A stretch of 64,000 nucleotides of DNA from Campylobacter sp. (GTDB lineage: Bacteria; Campylobacterota; Campylobacteria; Campylobacterales; Campylobacteraceae). Position 1 is the stretch's first letter. Each line of letters begins with the position of its first letter. Shown piece by piece: positions 28,613 to 36,985 of the stretch. The DNA lies in assembly GCF_020024835.1 (NCBI RefSeq), contig NZ_JAHHTD010000004.1, positions 1-64,000 of the forward strand, read 5' to 3'. The notes under the pieces are model-generated. The model searched no databases, was not told the origin of the DNA, and worked only from the letters and a program-made list of their open reading frames with translations. Made by a program: the position numbers and the translations under genes.

Positions 28613-29784
28613 TAGATTAAGTTATGATGATAGCAAAGAAATAAAAGCTATAGTTTGTATCATACCTGGATTAGGCGGGGATATACATAATGCTATTTTT
28701 GGCTTTGATATGAAGTATTTTGCAATGCACTATGATGTTGCAGTTTTAAGTGTGAATTATCATTGCATAGGAAATCGTCCTCAAATAGGAGCTAAATTTT
28801 ATTTAGATGATATAGATAAACTTATATTAGATGCAAGCTTAAAGGCTATAAATTTAAATATACCTTATGATATACAAAGCTTAAATACTTTTGAGGATTT
28901 TTTTCCAGTAATGAAATATATTAGCAATGAAATAGAAAAATTTAAGTTAAATTGGGAATTAGAGCAAAATTATCGTTTAGATTTAAGTATGAGTTTGCAA
29001 CCTACTAAAAATGAGTATCAAAATTACGGCATAATGCAAGTAATTGATATACTAAATGCTCTTTTATATGTAAAGAAAAATTTACCTTTTGAAGTTACGG
29101 GGGGGGGGGATTAAGAGTATTATGGTAGGCTCTTCTTATGGTGGATATTTGGCAAGTTTGTGTGCAAAAATTTCTCCTTGGAATGTTGATTGGGTGATAG
29201 ACAATTCTTCGCACGCAACGCTTGAAAAGCTTTGGTATACTATAGGCTTTGGAAAAGAGATTGATTATACTAAGCATTTTTGTTTTGCGACAAACATATT
29301 CTTTGAAAATATTATAATTTATGCTTTTGAAAAAACGCATTGGACTTCAAATAAACAATCTCCTAGGTATTTTTCACCAGCTAGGAAATTTATAAGAGAA
29401 ATTTTTAATAAAAATCATCTAAAAACGCAAAGTTTATATCCTAAGCCTAAATATATTTTTTATAATTCTGATTTTGATCAATATATTCCTTTGCAAGATA
29501 AAGAGCAAATGTATGATTATTTAAAAGATTTAGAATTTGAAGTTAAGATGATTAAAATCACAAGCAAGGAGCAAGTTGATGGCAAATTCATTAAAAATTT
29601 AGAACACGGAATGGGAATTCCTACGAAATTGCTTGTTAAAAAACATTTAGCAGATATCTTAAAAGAAAAAACTAAAGATAAAATTTGTAAAAAAGAAATT
29701 TCTTATCAAAGTGATGATTTAATTTATACTTTCAAAGAAAAAGATGACAAAATACTTTTAAAGGTAGAATATGCTCATAGATAA
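28533..29784 (+). CDS. DUF2920 family protein, phase variable, OFF in this sequence
   Basis: This gene belongs to the DUF2920 ('617') family of flagellar-glycosylation loci, which are predicted alpha/beta hydrolases. The frame from 28533 stops at 29114, just after an 11-G tract at 29099-29109. The rest, starting KSIMVGSSYGGYLASL, continues in the next frame to 29784. Ten G would restore a 416-residue protein with nucleophile elbow GSSYGG, an Asp region (NSDFDQYIP) and His (EHGMGIP). The 5' 80 bp almost equal those of the next gene. The 3' end overlaps that gene by 14 bp. Confidence 0.85.
29099..29109 (+). repeat. Poly-G tract, 11 G, out of frame
   Basis: Eleven G inside the first DUF2920 gene, one more than needed for the full-length frame. 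Confidence 0.95.
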
Positions 29785-30988
29785 AACTTATTTTATAGAC
29801 TCTTGTGATGATGTAGAGCTTGGTATAAAAAGAGAAAGTAAGCTTGAATACAGAATTACTTATGATGATAGTAAAAAAATGGAAGCTATAGTGTTTGTGA
29901 TTCCAGGATATGGAGCAAATGCGAATATACATTTTTTAGATAGCTATAGGAAATTTATAGCTAAAAAATTTAATGTCATAGCTATAAATGTGTTTTATCA
30001 TTGTTTTTGCCAAAGAAAAAGTGATGTGCAAAGATATAGTGCCCAAACTACGTTTATAGAAGAGGACTTGCCAAATTTAGAAAAAGTTTTAAAAGAATTT
30101 GACATTGATACGTGTGGTCTTAATATTTATTCTGCTTGGGATTATTATCATCTTTTAAATGAAACTATTAGCGATTTAAAAGAAAAAAATCTTTTAGAGC
30201 AAGATTATCAAGCACATTTTAGTGGAACCTTTGTCCCGCCAAATAATGAGTATCAAAATTTTGGCATAATGGCAGCAATTGATCATATAAATGCTTTAAA
30301 AGATATCTTAAATAATTACCCTCAATTTAAAAATTTACCTAAAATCTACGGGGGGGGGTCTTATGGAGGTTATTTAGCTTTGATGTGTGCAAAAATAGCT
30401 CCTTGGTATGTCGATGGAGTGATAGATAATTCAGGTTCTGCATTGCCACCATTACATTACATAGTGGGTAGGGATTTAAATAAAGGAGACGCCATTTTAA
30501 ATACTGATGAATTAAATAGTAGAGTTTATTGCTATGTGGAAACTTATTGGACTAGGAAAAATCCAAATTCTCCTTATTATTTTGCAGATGAAAATTATCT
30601 AATAAGAGCTTTATTAAATCAAACTCATTTAATATTACAAGCTCAAAAAAGTAAAGATATAGTTTATATAAGCTATCACGGCTTAGAGGATACTCTTACT
30701 CCAACTGATTATAAAATTCAAATAATACAAATACTAAAAGCACTAGGCTATGAAGTAGATTTTCATCTAATAGAAGAAAAAGACATAGATGGTAAATTTA
30801 TCAAAGATTTAAAACACGGATGTGGGATACCTGATAAAGCATTGTTTAACAAAGAATTACCAAAAATGTTAGAAAAATTAAAAGATAAAGAATTTAGCAT
30901 AAGAGAAGATAGCATTTCTTACCCTTGTAATGATAAAGTTTTTACTTTCAAAGATAAGGGCGATAAATTTATTTTAGAACTTTTGTAA
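29771..30988 (+). CDS. DUF2920 family protein, phase variable, ON
   Basis: A 405-residue paralogue of the previous gene. The nine-G tract at 30350-30358 encodes the Gly residues directly before the predicted nucleophile Ser197 in GGGSYGGY. Asp307 (GLEDTLTP) and His349 (KHGCGIP) could complete a Ser-Asp-His triad, so an esterase, acyltransferase or peptidase-like role is plausible. No signal peptide is seen, so it is probably cytoplasmic. Its ATG lies within the 3' end of the preceding gene, and a hairpin follows the stop. Confidence 0.88.
   Translation: MLIDKTYFIDSCDDVELGIKRESKLEYRITYDDSKKMEAIVFVIPGYGANANIHFLDSYRKFIAKKFNVIAINVFYHCFCQRKSDVQRYSAQTTFIEEDLPNLEKVLKEFDIDTCGLNIYSAWDYYHLLNETISDLKEKNLLEQDYQAHFSGTFVPPNNEYQNFGIMAAIDHINALKDILNNYPQFKNLPKIYGGGSYGGYLALMCAKIAPWYVDGVIDNSGSALPPLHYIVGRDLNKGDAILNTDELNSRVYCYVETYWTRKNPNSPYYFADENYLIRALLNQTHLILQAQKSKDIVYISYHGLEDTLTPTDYKIQIIQILKALGYEVDFHLIEEKDIDGKFIKDLKHGCGIPDKALFNKELPKMLEKLKDKEFSIREDSISYPCNDKVFTFKDKGDKFILELL
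30350..30358 (+). repeat. Poly-G tract, 9 G, in frame
   Basis: Nine G that encode three Gly of the nucleophile elbow of the second DUF2920 protein; the frame is ON. Confidence 0.95.
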
Positions 30989-31013
30989 TTTAAGATCTTA
31001 AAGATCTTAAATT
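30987..31013. terminator. Bidirectional hairpin after the DUF2920 pair
   Basis: AATTTAAGATCTT and its complement AGATCTTAAATT form a 12-bp stem between the DUF2920 stop and the convergent ACP stop, with a T-run after it. Confidence 0.75.
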
Positions 31014-31225
31014 TTTGCTAAAGTTAAAAGATCGCTTACTTTTTCACATTGTTTTAAAGCTTGAGCGTCAATTTGTATATTTAAAGTATTTTTAAAAAAT
31101 ACCATAATAGAAACAAAAGCAAGACTATCCCACTCATCAATATCATCTAAAATCATATCTTCTTTTAAAGCTTCGTCCATATGCATAACATCAGCTAATT
31201 CTTTTAGCAATTCTTCTTTAGTCAT
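31007..31225 (-). CDS. Acyl carrier protein, glycosylation-locus type
   Basis: A 72-residue acidic ACP with the phosphopantetheine site Ser34 in DEWDSLAF. It is the last gene of the minus-strand run and overlaps the KASIII-like gene by 4 bp. Together with the FkbH-like protein it probably carries a glyceryl or other short acyl group used to decorate the flagellar sugar. It is not the fatty-acid AcpP, judged by length, divergence and context. Confidence 0.88.
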   Translation of the reverse strand: MTKEELLKELADVMHMDEALKEDMILDDIDEWDSLAFVSIMVFFKNTLNIQIDAQALKQCEKVSDLLTLAKI

Positions 31226-32271
31226 TTTTTCTCCTTAATAATGGTTTTTAGATTTTCATCAAATTCTATATAAGCACTTCCCCACGCAAGTCCAGCACCA
31301 AAAGCACTTAATATAGCATTGAAATTGCTATTTTGCATATCGCAAATTAAAGCAGGTAAAGAGCAAGCACTTAAATTTGCGTATTTTTGCATTAAGGTAT
31401 TGGGCACTTTTTTCGCTTCTAATTGCAAATCAAAAATTAAATTTTCAATTAAAAATTTATTTGATTGATGAAACAAAAAATACTCAATATCTTCTTTATC
31501 TTTAGCACAAAATTCAAGCATTTCTTTCACGCTTTGAGCTTCTTTTGCTAAAGCAAGGTTAAAAATTTCAGCTCCATCCATATAGAGATTTTCTAAATTT
31601 CTATATGGATTTATTTCAAAAATTTCTTTATTTTGAGTTTTATTTTTGTCTAGTTTTGCAAAAGCACGATTTGGTATGATAAGTTTATCAAAGCCACTTC
31701 CATCAGAATGAAGATGAAAAAAAGATTTACTTTCTTTTTTTGTTATCAAGCTAGCACTTACTCCATCTCCAAAAATAGGTGCTAAATTTGCATTTAGAGG
31801 ATTTATAGTTTTGCTTAGAGTATCCCCGCAAATTAATAAAATATTTTTAGCACTTTCATTTTCTATAAAAGAATATGCTAAAAATAACCCATACAAATAC
31901 CCAGCACAAGCTTGATTTACATCAAAAGCTATGGTGTTTGTGTTTAAATTTAATCTTTTGTGTAGATAGTTAGCACAAGAGGGCATAAAAAAATCAGGTG
32001 TTTGAGTAACAAAAATTAACATATCAAGTTTGTTTTTGTCAAAATTTAAAATTTCAAATAAATTTATACTTGCTTCATATCCTAAATCGCTTGTGCTAGT
32101 ATTTTCATCGGCTATAAATCTTTTTTGTATGCCTGAAATTTTTTTCATTCTTTTTAGAGTTTTTTCATCATTTAAAAACACATTTTCTAAACAATCATCT
32201 ATATCTACACAATGATGTGGCAAGCAAACGCTAATTCCGCAAATGTGTGCTTTATTAAAATGTGCTTTCAA
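31222..32271 (-). CDS. KASIII (FabH-like) protein of the glycosylation locus
   Basis: A 349-residue thiolase-fold protein with the KASIII Cys122 in VNQACAGY, His in FLFHQSNKFLI and Asn in YANLSACSLPA, so the triad is complete. It is diverged from the housekeeping fabH at 15.4 kb. Flanking ACP and FkbH genes suggest it condenses or transfers an ACP-bound acyl unit, perhaps to a sugar amine. Its start overlaps the FkbH-like gene by 17 bp. C. jejuni has a FabH2 at the equivalent place (Cj1303). Confidence 0.88.
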   Translation of the reverse strand: MKAHFNKAHICGISVCLPHHCVDIDDCLENVFLNDEKTLKRMKKISGIQKRFIADENTSTSDLGYEASINLFEILNFDKNKLDMLIFVTQTPDFFMPSCANYLHKRLNLNTNTIAFDVNQACAGYLYGLFLAYSFIENESAKNILLICGDTLSKTINPLNANLAPIFGDGVSASLITKKESKSFFHLHSDGSGFDKLIIPNRAFAKLDKNKTQNKEIFEINPYRNLENLYMDGAEIFNLALAKEAQSVKEMLEFCAKDKEDIEYFLFHQSNKFLIENLIFDLQLEAKKVPNTLMQKYANLSACSLPALICDMQNSNFNAILSAFGAGLAWGSAYIEFDENLKTIIKEKK

Positions 32272-33772
32272 TTTCTAAACCTTCATAAGATATTTTTTCA
32301 TCGAAAATGATAGCAAAATTTGATTTTATTTTTGCATTTAAACTTTGTAAAAACTCCATAAAAGGTAAATTTCTTTCACCTTGTTTATAGTAAAGTAGAG
32401 TTTGTTTTGTGTTTAATTTTTCTTTTAACAAAGCTATGCTTTTATAAAGCATTATTTTTTCTAATTTTCTACCAAGAGCCCTACAACTTATGCAAAAATC
32501 TAAAATTAGCAATGTTTCATTTTCTTTTTTAGCGACCATTATGGCGATGATACCGCTATCGCTTAATTTATCATTCATTTGTATGCTAAGTATGAAATTT
32601 TCTTTTGCAAAATTCTCACATTCGGCTAGATTCATTCTTGAGTAATTGGCTATAAATTGATTTGTTTTATTTAAAAGCTCGCAACATCTTTGTAAATTTT
32701 CATTGATATCAAATTTTAATTTTATTTTTAAATTTAAAAAATATTCTTTTTGGTCAAGTTTTGCAAGATTTTTTCTTTCAGCATTTGCTTTTATATCAGC
32801 ACTTCTTAGTTTATCTTCTTCGTTTATTTTTGCTTTAAATAAACCTGGATAAAGCTTTAATGCAAAAGAGCTTTCATCATTTGCTAAAAGTGTTTTAACG
32901 CCTAAGTATTTTACATTTTCGATTTCTGCTATATTATCGTCTATAAATAAAACGCTATCAAAACCTATATTAAAAAAATCTACAATTTCTTTAATATTTT
33001 CATCTTTGCTTTTCCAATTTGCTTTTACACAGGCAAAATCATCTAAATTTAGACAAAAATCTTTTCTTTTTTGAAATAATTTTCTCACATCTTCTTCGTT
33101 GTTTTTAGAAGCTAAAGCAAGTAAGAATCCTTGATTTTTTAATCTTTTAAGTTCATTTTGCAAATTTATATGGTTTGAATTTAATTTTAAATTATCAATT
33201 CCATCTTCTCCTAAAATTCCATCGTATAAGGTATTATCAAGATCTACTATAATAGCTTTTAAATTCGGTTTTATTAAGCTAGGGATTATGCAAAGACCTA
33301 AAATTTGAGCTAATCTTATAAAAGCCTTATTGCTAAGCCTACTTGCACTTAATTCGAAATTTCTTTCATCTAAAAGTTCATTTTGTTTTAAAAGTAAAAT
33401 CTCACTTAAATCGTATTCTTTAAGCTTTGTATCACCTAATAAAAGAGTGATTATAGGTGCTTTGCTTAAATTTTTTAATTCTTTAATTTTTTCTTCTAAG
33501 ATATTATCGATATTGTTTTTATAGTTATTTAAATCTATAAATATGATATTTATATCAGCATTTTGATGACTATTAAAACTCAAGCTATCATCATAAGGGC
33601 TTAAATTAAAATTTGCTCTTAAATTGCTAAAAGCTAAAAAAGCATTAATGATACTTTCACAAGGCTCAAAAGAATGATTTCTAAATACATCTACACAGAT
33701 ACTTTTATAAGAATTTTCTTTGCTTAATTTTACAAGATCGTTTCTTTTTAAATTTGATGCAAAAATATTCAT
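32255..33772 (-). CDS. FkbH-like HAD-family protein
   Basis: A 505-residue protein. An N-terminal region precedes a HAD domain with nucleophile motif VDLDNTLYDGILGEDG (near residue 172) and FIDDNIAEIE as the acidic motif. A GNAT-like C-terminal part follows. FkbH-type enzymes load glyceryl groups from 1,3-bisphosphoglycerate onto an ACP. With two ACP genes and methyltransferases nearby, the likely product is a glyceryl-ACP for methylglyceric-type decoration of pseudaminic acid, as found on C. jejuni flagellin. The start would overlap the full-length VOC frame by 4 bp. Confidence 0.87.
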   Translation of the reverse strand: MNIFASNLKRNDLVKLSKENSYKSICVDVFRNHSFEPCESIINAFLAFSNLRANFNLSPYDDSLSFNSHQNADINIIFIDLNNYKNNIDNILEEKIKELKNLSKAPIITLLLGDTKLKEYDLSEILLLKQNELLDERNFELSASRLSNKAFIRLAQILGLCIIPSLIKPNLKAIIVDLDNTLYDGILGEDGIDNLKLNSNHINLQNELKRLKNQGFLLALASKNNEEDVRKLFQKRKDFCLNLDDFACVKANWKSKDENIKEIVDFFNIGFDSVLFIDDNIAEIENVKYLGVKTLLANDESSFALKLYPGLFKAKINEEDKLRSADIKANAERKNLAKLDQKEYFLNLKIKLKFDINENLQRCCELLNKTNQFIANYSRMNLAECENFAKENFILSIQMNDKLSDSGIIAIMVAKKENETLLILDFCISCRALGRKLEKIMLYKSIALLKEKLNTKQTLLYYKQGERNLPFMEFLQSLNAKIKSNFAIIFDEKISYEGLEIESTF

Positions 33773-33853
33773 TTTAATTCTACCAATTCGATTAATAAAT
33801 TATTATTCATCATAATAAAGCAAATTTTAGCAAAATAACTAGCTTGTATTATA

Positions 33854-34177
33854 TCAACTATCACAACCCCCCCCCCCAGTGGATAATATGCTTAAATCTT
33901 TTTGTATATTTTTACTTTCATAAGCTATGTGATACATTTTGATTTTGTTTTTTAAATAATTATCTAAGATATTTGTATTTTCTAAATTTGATAAAAGTTC
34001 AAAACGATATTGCGGAAAAGTATTATTACTAGGAATTATAAATTCGCCCATTACTCCTTGCGTTTGATCTACAAATTTTGCTTCTAATTTAAATCCTAAT
34101 TTTTCAAAAATCTTTCTTTCTTTTTCAATATTTTTGCAAGCTACGCCTATGTGGTGTATTGGTAAATTTAATTTCAT
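33854..34177 (-). CDS. VOC/glyoxalase-like protein, phase variable, truncated (OFF)
   Basis: A 107-residue product beginning LPIHHIGVACKNIEKERKIF, typical of the VOC superfamily, with RFELLS as a later metal-site strand. An 11-G tract shifts the frame and ends the protein after four Gly and CDS. Ten G would add a normal C-terminus ending LLIELVELK, stopping at 33769 in an ATGA overlap with the FkbH gene (135 residues). The missing strand includes the usual last metal-ligand Glu, so the present form is probably inactive. It overlaps the upstream methyltransferase by 4 bp. Confidence 0.85.
   Translation of the reverse strand: MKLNLPIHHIGVACKNIEKERKIFEKLGFKLEAKFVDQTQGVMGEFIIPSNNTFPQYRFELLSNLENTNILDNYLKNKIKMYHIAYESKNIQKDLSILSTGGGGCDS
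33867..33877 (-). repeat. Poly-G tract, 11 G (minus strand), out of frame
   Basis: Eleven C on the plus strand near the 3' end of the VOC gene; ten would restore the full-length frame. Confidence 0.95.
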
Positions 34178-35064
34178 TTAGTTAATACCACTGCCATAGT
34201 GATGGCATTTTTGAATTTTAAAGCTTTTTCTAAAGAATAATCATTTGCCATAAAATATTCATAGTGTTTTATTTTTAAATCAGCTTTTTTTACCATATCA
34301 AAAACTTCATCATAATGAGAAAACAAATAAATATGATCAATTGCCGGTGCATTAATAGGTATAGTAGCAAAGATTTCTCCATTTTCATTTAATAATTCTT
34401 TAGATCTTTGCAAAAATACCAAAGGATTTTCTACGTGTTCTAAAACCTCTCCTATGACTATCAAATCTGCTTTTTTGTTAAAATCAAATTGAAAAAAATC
34501 TTTACATAAGAATTCACATTTTTTTATAAGGTCATTTACTTGATTTTCTACCATATTTTTTGTTAATTCACAACTTGTTGGCGATAAATCTAAACCCAAA
34601 TAATATTGAAATTTTAAAGATTTAAGAGCTCTTACAAAAAATTCCCCGTGTCCTGGACCTATTTCAAAATAATTACCATTTAAATTAGTGGAATTTATAT
34701 AATTTTGAAAATATTTTCTAACTTTAATATGTGCTATCCATATATAAGAGGATAAGGCAAGCCCTATCATATATTTTTTCATATATTTTTCATTAAAATA
34801 TATTTTATTTTTTACTTCATCAAATTTATTGTATCTGTAGTGTCCATACTCTATAAAAAATTTTGTTTCTTCTAAAGTGTCATTTAGTATTGTTAAATAA
34901 CACTCGCAAAGTTCATTTAAACTAATATTATTTTGTAAATAATATGTTATTAGATTGTTAAATTCTATTTCGTCTTCTTTTGAAAATACGACTTTATTTA
35001 GATATTTTAAGTGCATTGGATTTTGTATAGATATGAGTTTAAATAATTTATCTATATGATTCAA
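34174..35064 (-). CDS. Class I SAM methyltransferase A of a tandem pair
   Basis: A 296-residue methyltransferase with SAM motif YFEIGPGHGEFFVRAL near residue 132, LGLDLSPTSCELTK after it and VIGEVLEHVENPLVF as the UbiE/Coq3-like motif. It aligns along its whole length with the adjacent gene B (1 bp away), so the two arose by duplication. The N-terminal 110 residues form a conserved helical region. Homology to C. jejuni Cj1300 by position suggests O-methylation of a glyceric or sugar group. Confidence 0.82.
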   Translation of the reverse strand: MNHIDKLFKLISIQNPMHLKYLNKVVFSKEDEIEFNNLITYYLQNNISLNELCECYLTILNDTLEETKFFIEYGHYRYNKFDEVKNKIYFNEKYMKKYMIGLALSSYIWIAHIKVRKYFQNYINSTNLNGNYFEIGPGHGEFFVRALKSLKFQYYLGLDLSPTSCELTKNMVENQVNDLIKKCEFLCKDFFQFDFNKKADLIVIGEVLEHVENPLVFLQRSKELLNENGEIFATIPINAPAIDHIYLFSHYDEVFDMVKKADLKIKHYEYFMANDYSLEKALKFKNAITMAVVLTK

Positions 35065-35065
35065 A

Positions 35066-35965
35066 TTAATCCTTTTTTAAAACTACAGCCATAACTATAG
35101 CATTTTTAGTTTTTAAAGCTTTTTCTAAAGAATAATCATTTGCCATAAAATACTCACAAGTTTTTATTTTCAAACCAGCTTCATCTAAAATTTTCTTAAC
35201 CTCATCAGGATGAGAAAACAAATAAATATGATCAATTGCTGGTGCATTAATAGGTATAGTAGCAAAGATTTCTCCATCATTACTTAGTAGTTTTTTAACA
35301 TTTTTCATAAATACCAAAGGATTTTCTACGTGTTCTAAAACTTCTCCCATAACTACCAAGTCTGCTTTGTTATCAAATTCACATTTTGTAAAATCTTTGC
35401 ATATAAATTCACATTTATCTAAAGTATTTACTTGATTTTTTACCATATCCTTACTCATTTGGCAACTAATAGGTGATATATCTATGCCATAATATTGGTT
35501 AAATTTATTGCTTCTAATGGCTTTTACAAAAAATTCCCCGTGCCCTGGACCTATCTCTAAATAAGTATTTTTAATTTCTTTTTTATCATCTATATATTTT
35601 GCAAAGTATCTTCTAACTTCAATATGAGCATTCCATATAAAAGAGGATATTGCAAGCCCTACCATATATTTTTTCATATATTCTTCATTTAAATATACTT
35701 TATTTTCTACTTCTGCTAATGTGTTATATCGGTATTTTCCATATTCTATGAAAAATTTTGTTTCTTCTAAAGTGTCATTTAAAACTACTACATAACTTTG
35801 AGCTTGTTCTTCTAAGCTTATATTTAAACTTTCTTTGTAATAAATAATAAGTTTTTCTAAATCATCATATTCTTCTGTGCTAAGTTTTAAACCATCTAAA
35901 CATTTTTTATGCAAAGGGTTCTTTTTTTCTATCAAATCAAATAATTTTTTTGAATTTTCTAGCAT
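35066..35965 (-). CDS. Class I SAM methyltransferase B of a tandem pair
   Basis: A 299-residue paralogue of gene A, with LEIGPGHGEFFVKAI and VVMGEVLEHVENPLVF. Both copies look intact and neither contains a G tract. Two related methyltransferases next to an ACP and an FkbH-like gene would fit the two O-methyl groups of di-O-methylglyceric acid, but which enzyme adds which group is inference. It overlaps the upstream ACP gene by 7 bp. Confidence 0.82.
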   Translation of the reverse strand: MLENSKKLFDLIEKKNPLHKKCLDGLKLSTEEYDDLEKLIIYYKESLNISLEEQAQSYVVVLNDTLEETKFFIEYGKYRYNTLAEVENKVYLNEEYMKKYMVGLAISSFIWNAHIEVRRYFAKYIDDKKEIKNTYLEIGPGHGEFFVKAIRSNKFNQYYGIDISPISCQMSKDMVKNQVNTLDKCEFICKDFTKCEFDNKADLVVMGEVLEHVENPLVFMKNVKKLLSNDGEIFATIPINAPAIDHIYLFSHPDEVKKILDEAGLKIKTCEYFMANDYSLEKALKTKNAIVMAVVLKKD

Positions 35966-36195
35966 AATTTATCCTTTATAGCTTGCAATAACTCATTTTG
36001 CGATTTTAAATTTCTCATTTCATCTTTGTTAAATTTTATATTAAATTCTTCTTCTAGGCTCATTATTATATCTATATGATTTAAAGAAGTCCAATTTTTA
36101 GAATTTTGCATACTTAAATTTGAATTTTCATCTACTTTAAGTTCTAAAATATTTTCTAAGATTTCATAGAATTTTTTTTCCATTTGCTTATTCAT
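35959..36195 (-). CDS. Acyl carrier protein, second copy
   Basis: A 78-residue ACP with pantetheine-site Ser37 in NWTSLNHIDI and a typical four-helix pattern. It starts 22 bp after the AAC(3)-like stop, with TAGGAA as ribosome site. It overlaps methyltransferase B by 7 bp. C. jejuni has an ACP (acpP2) at this place. It is the probable carrier for the acyl group acted on by the flanking methyltransferases. Confidence 0.88.
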   Translation of the reverse strand: MNKQMEKKFYEILENILELKVDENSNLSMQNSKNWTSLNHIDIIMSLEEEFNIKFNKDEMRNLKSQNELLQAIKDKLC

Positions 36196-36217
36196 ATTAA
36201 TTCCTATTCAGTTAAAA

Positions 36218-36985
36218 TCAAAGCTCCCCCCCCCCCCATTGATAAAAAGACTTTTCAATAGCTCTAGTATATGATCTAAAATTAAAACTAGATATAAAAC
36301 TTCCCGCAAAATCAAGCTCTTTATAATGTTTCGTGCTTTGAGCGATTTTATTAATATTATCTACATTTGGTAAAGAAGGTCTATCTAAATGTCTCACATA
36401 ATAACTAATACTAATATCTTCGCTAGTTTCGCCAATTATTTTACCACTAAAAGTTTTAAAATATCTATAAGGAACTTGAATTTTTTCTTCCACATAATGA
36501 GTTATTGTATGCCCCTCTCTCGTGCCAAATAATATTAACTTTGCATTATATTTTACTAACAAATCAAAGATACTATTTTCTCCAAAACAGCTATTATGCT
36601 TTTTAATAAAATCTTGTTTTTTAGCTCCCCAAAGTGCAAACGAAAAAATAGGGTCATTGCTACGAATAACTTCATTTTGCTTTCTAAAGTATTCATTTAA
36701 TAATCCTACTTCACATTTTGAATTTAACTTATCATAAATTTTATTTTTGCAAAAACTATAGGTAAAAGTTGGCATTATTAAAGTGCCTTCTTTTCCTATA
36801 GCTTCAAAAAAAGCTTCAAGTATAGTTTGTAAAAATTCATTTTTAGAAAGTAGGGGGATTCCAAATTTAAAAAGCTCAGTATGAACGCATATGATATCGC
36901 CTTTTTTAATGCCGATTCCATAAAGAGTTTTTACTAAATCATCTTTAGTGTATTTTTTATTATTATATTCTAAAAAATATTTCAT
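36218..36985 (-). CDS. AAC(3)-like acyltransferase, poly-G tract at 3' end
   Basis: A 255-residue protein of the aminoglycoside 3-N-acetyltransferase fold. GIGIKKGDIICVHTELFKFG, EGTLIMPTFTYSFC and LFGTREGHTITHYVEE match the family's acyl-CoA and His-containing motifs. The locus context argues for acyl transfer to the glycan rather than drug resistance. A 12-G tract 8 bp from the stop gives the C-terminus WGGGEL. At 11 or 10 G the tail would be a few residues longer, ending still closer to the ACP start. It overlaps the DUF4910 gene by 4 bp. Confidence 0.83.
   Translation of the reverse strand: MKYFLEYNNKKYTKDDLVKTLYGIGIKKGDIICVHTELFKFGIPLLSKNEFLQTILEAFFEAIGKEGTLIMPTFTYSFCKNKIYDKLNSKCEVGLLNEYFRKQNEVIRSNDPIFSFALWGAKKQDFIKKHNSCFGENSIFDLLVKYNAKLILFGTREGHTITHYVEEKIQVPYRYFKTFSGKIIGETSEDISISYYVRHLDRPSLPNVDNINKIAQSTKHYKELDFAGSFISSFNFRSYTRAIEKSFYQWGGGEL
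36226..36237 (-). repeat. Poly-G tract, 12 G (minus strand), at the gene end
   Basis: Twelve C on the plus strand; the longest tract of the window. Slippage changes only the last residues of the AAC(3)-like protein and its stop position. Confidence 0.95.

Noticed and set aside
28533..29784. Two separate short genes (28533-29114 and 29089-29784)
   Set aside because: They match the two halves of the neighbouring full-length DUF2920 protein and meet exactly at an 11-G tract, so one phase-variable gene is the better reading.
36218..36985. Aminoglycoside resistance gene
   Set aside because: Although the fold is AAC(3)-like, the gene is embedded in a glycosylation operon with ACP and methyltransferase genes, so a glycan acyltransferase is more likely.
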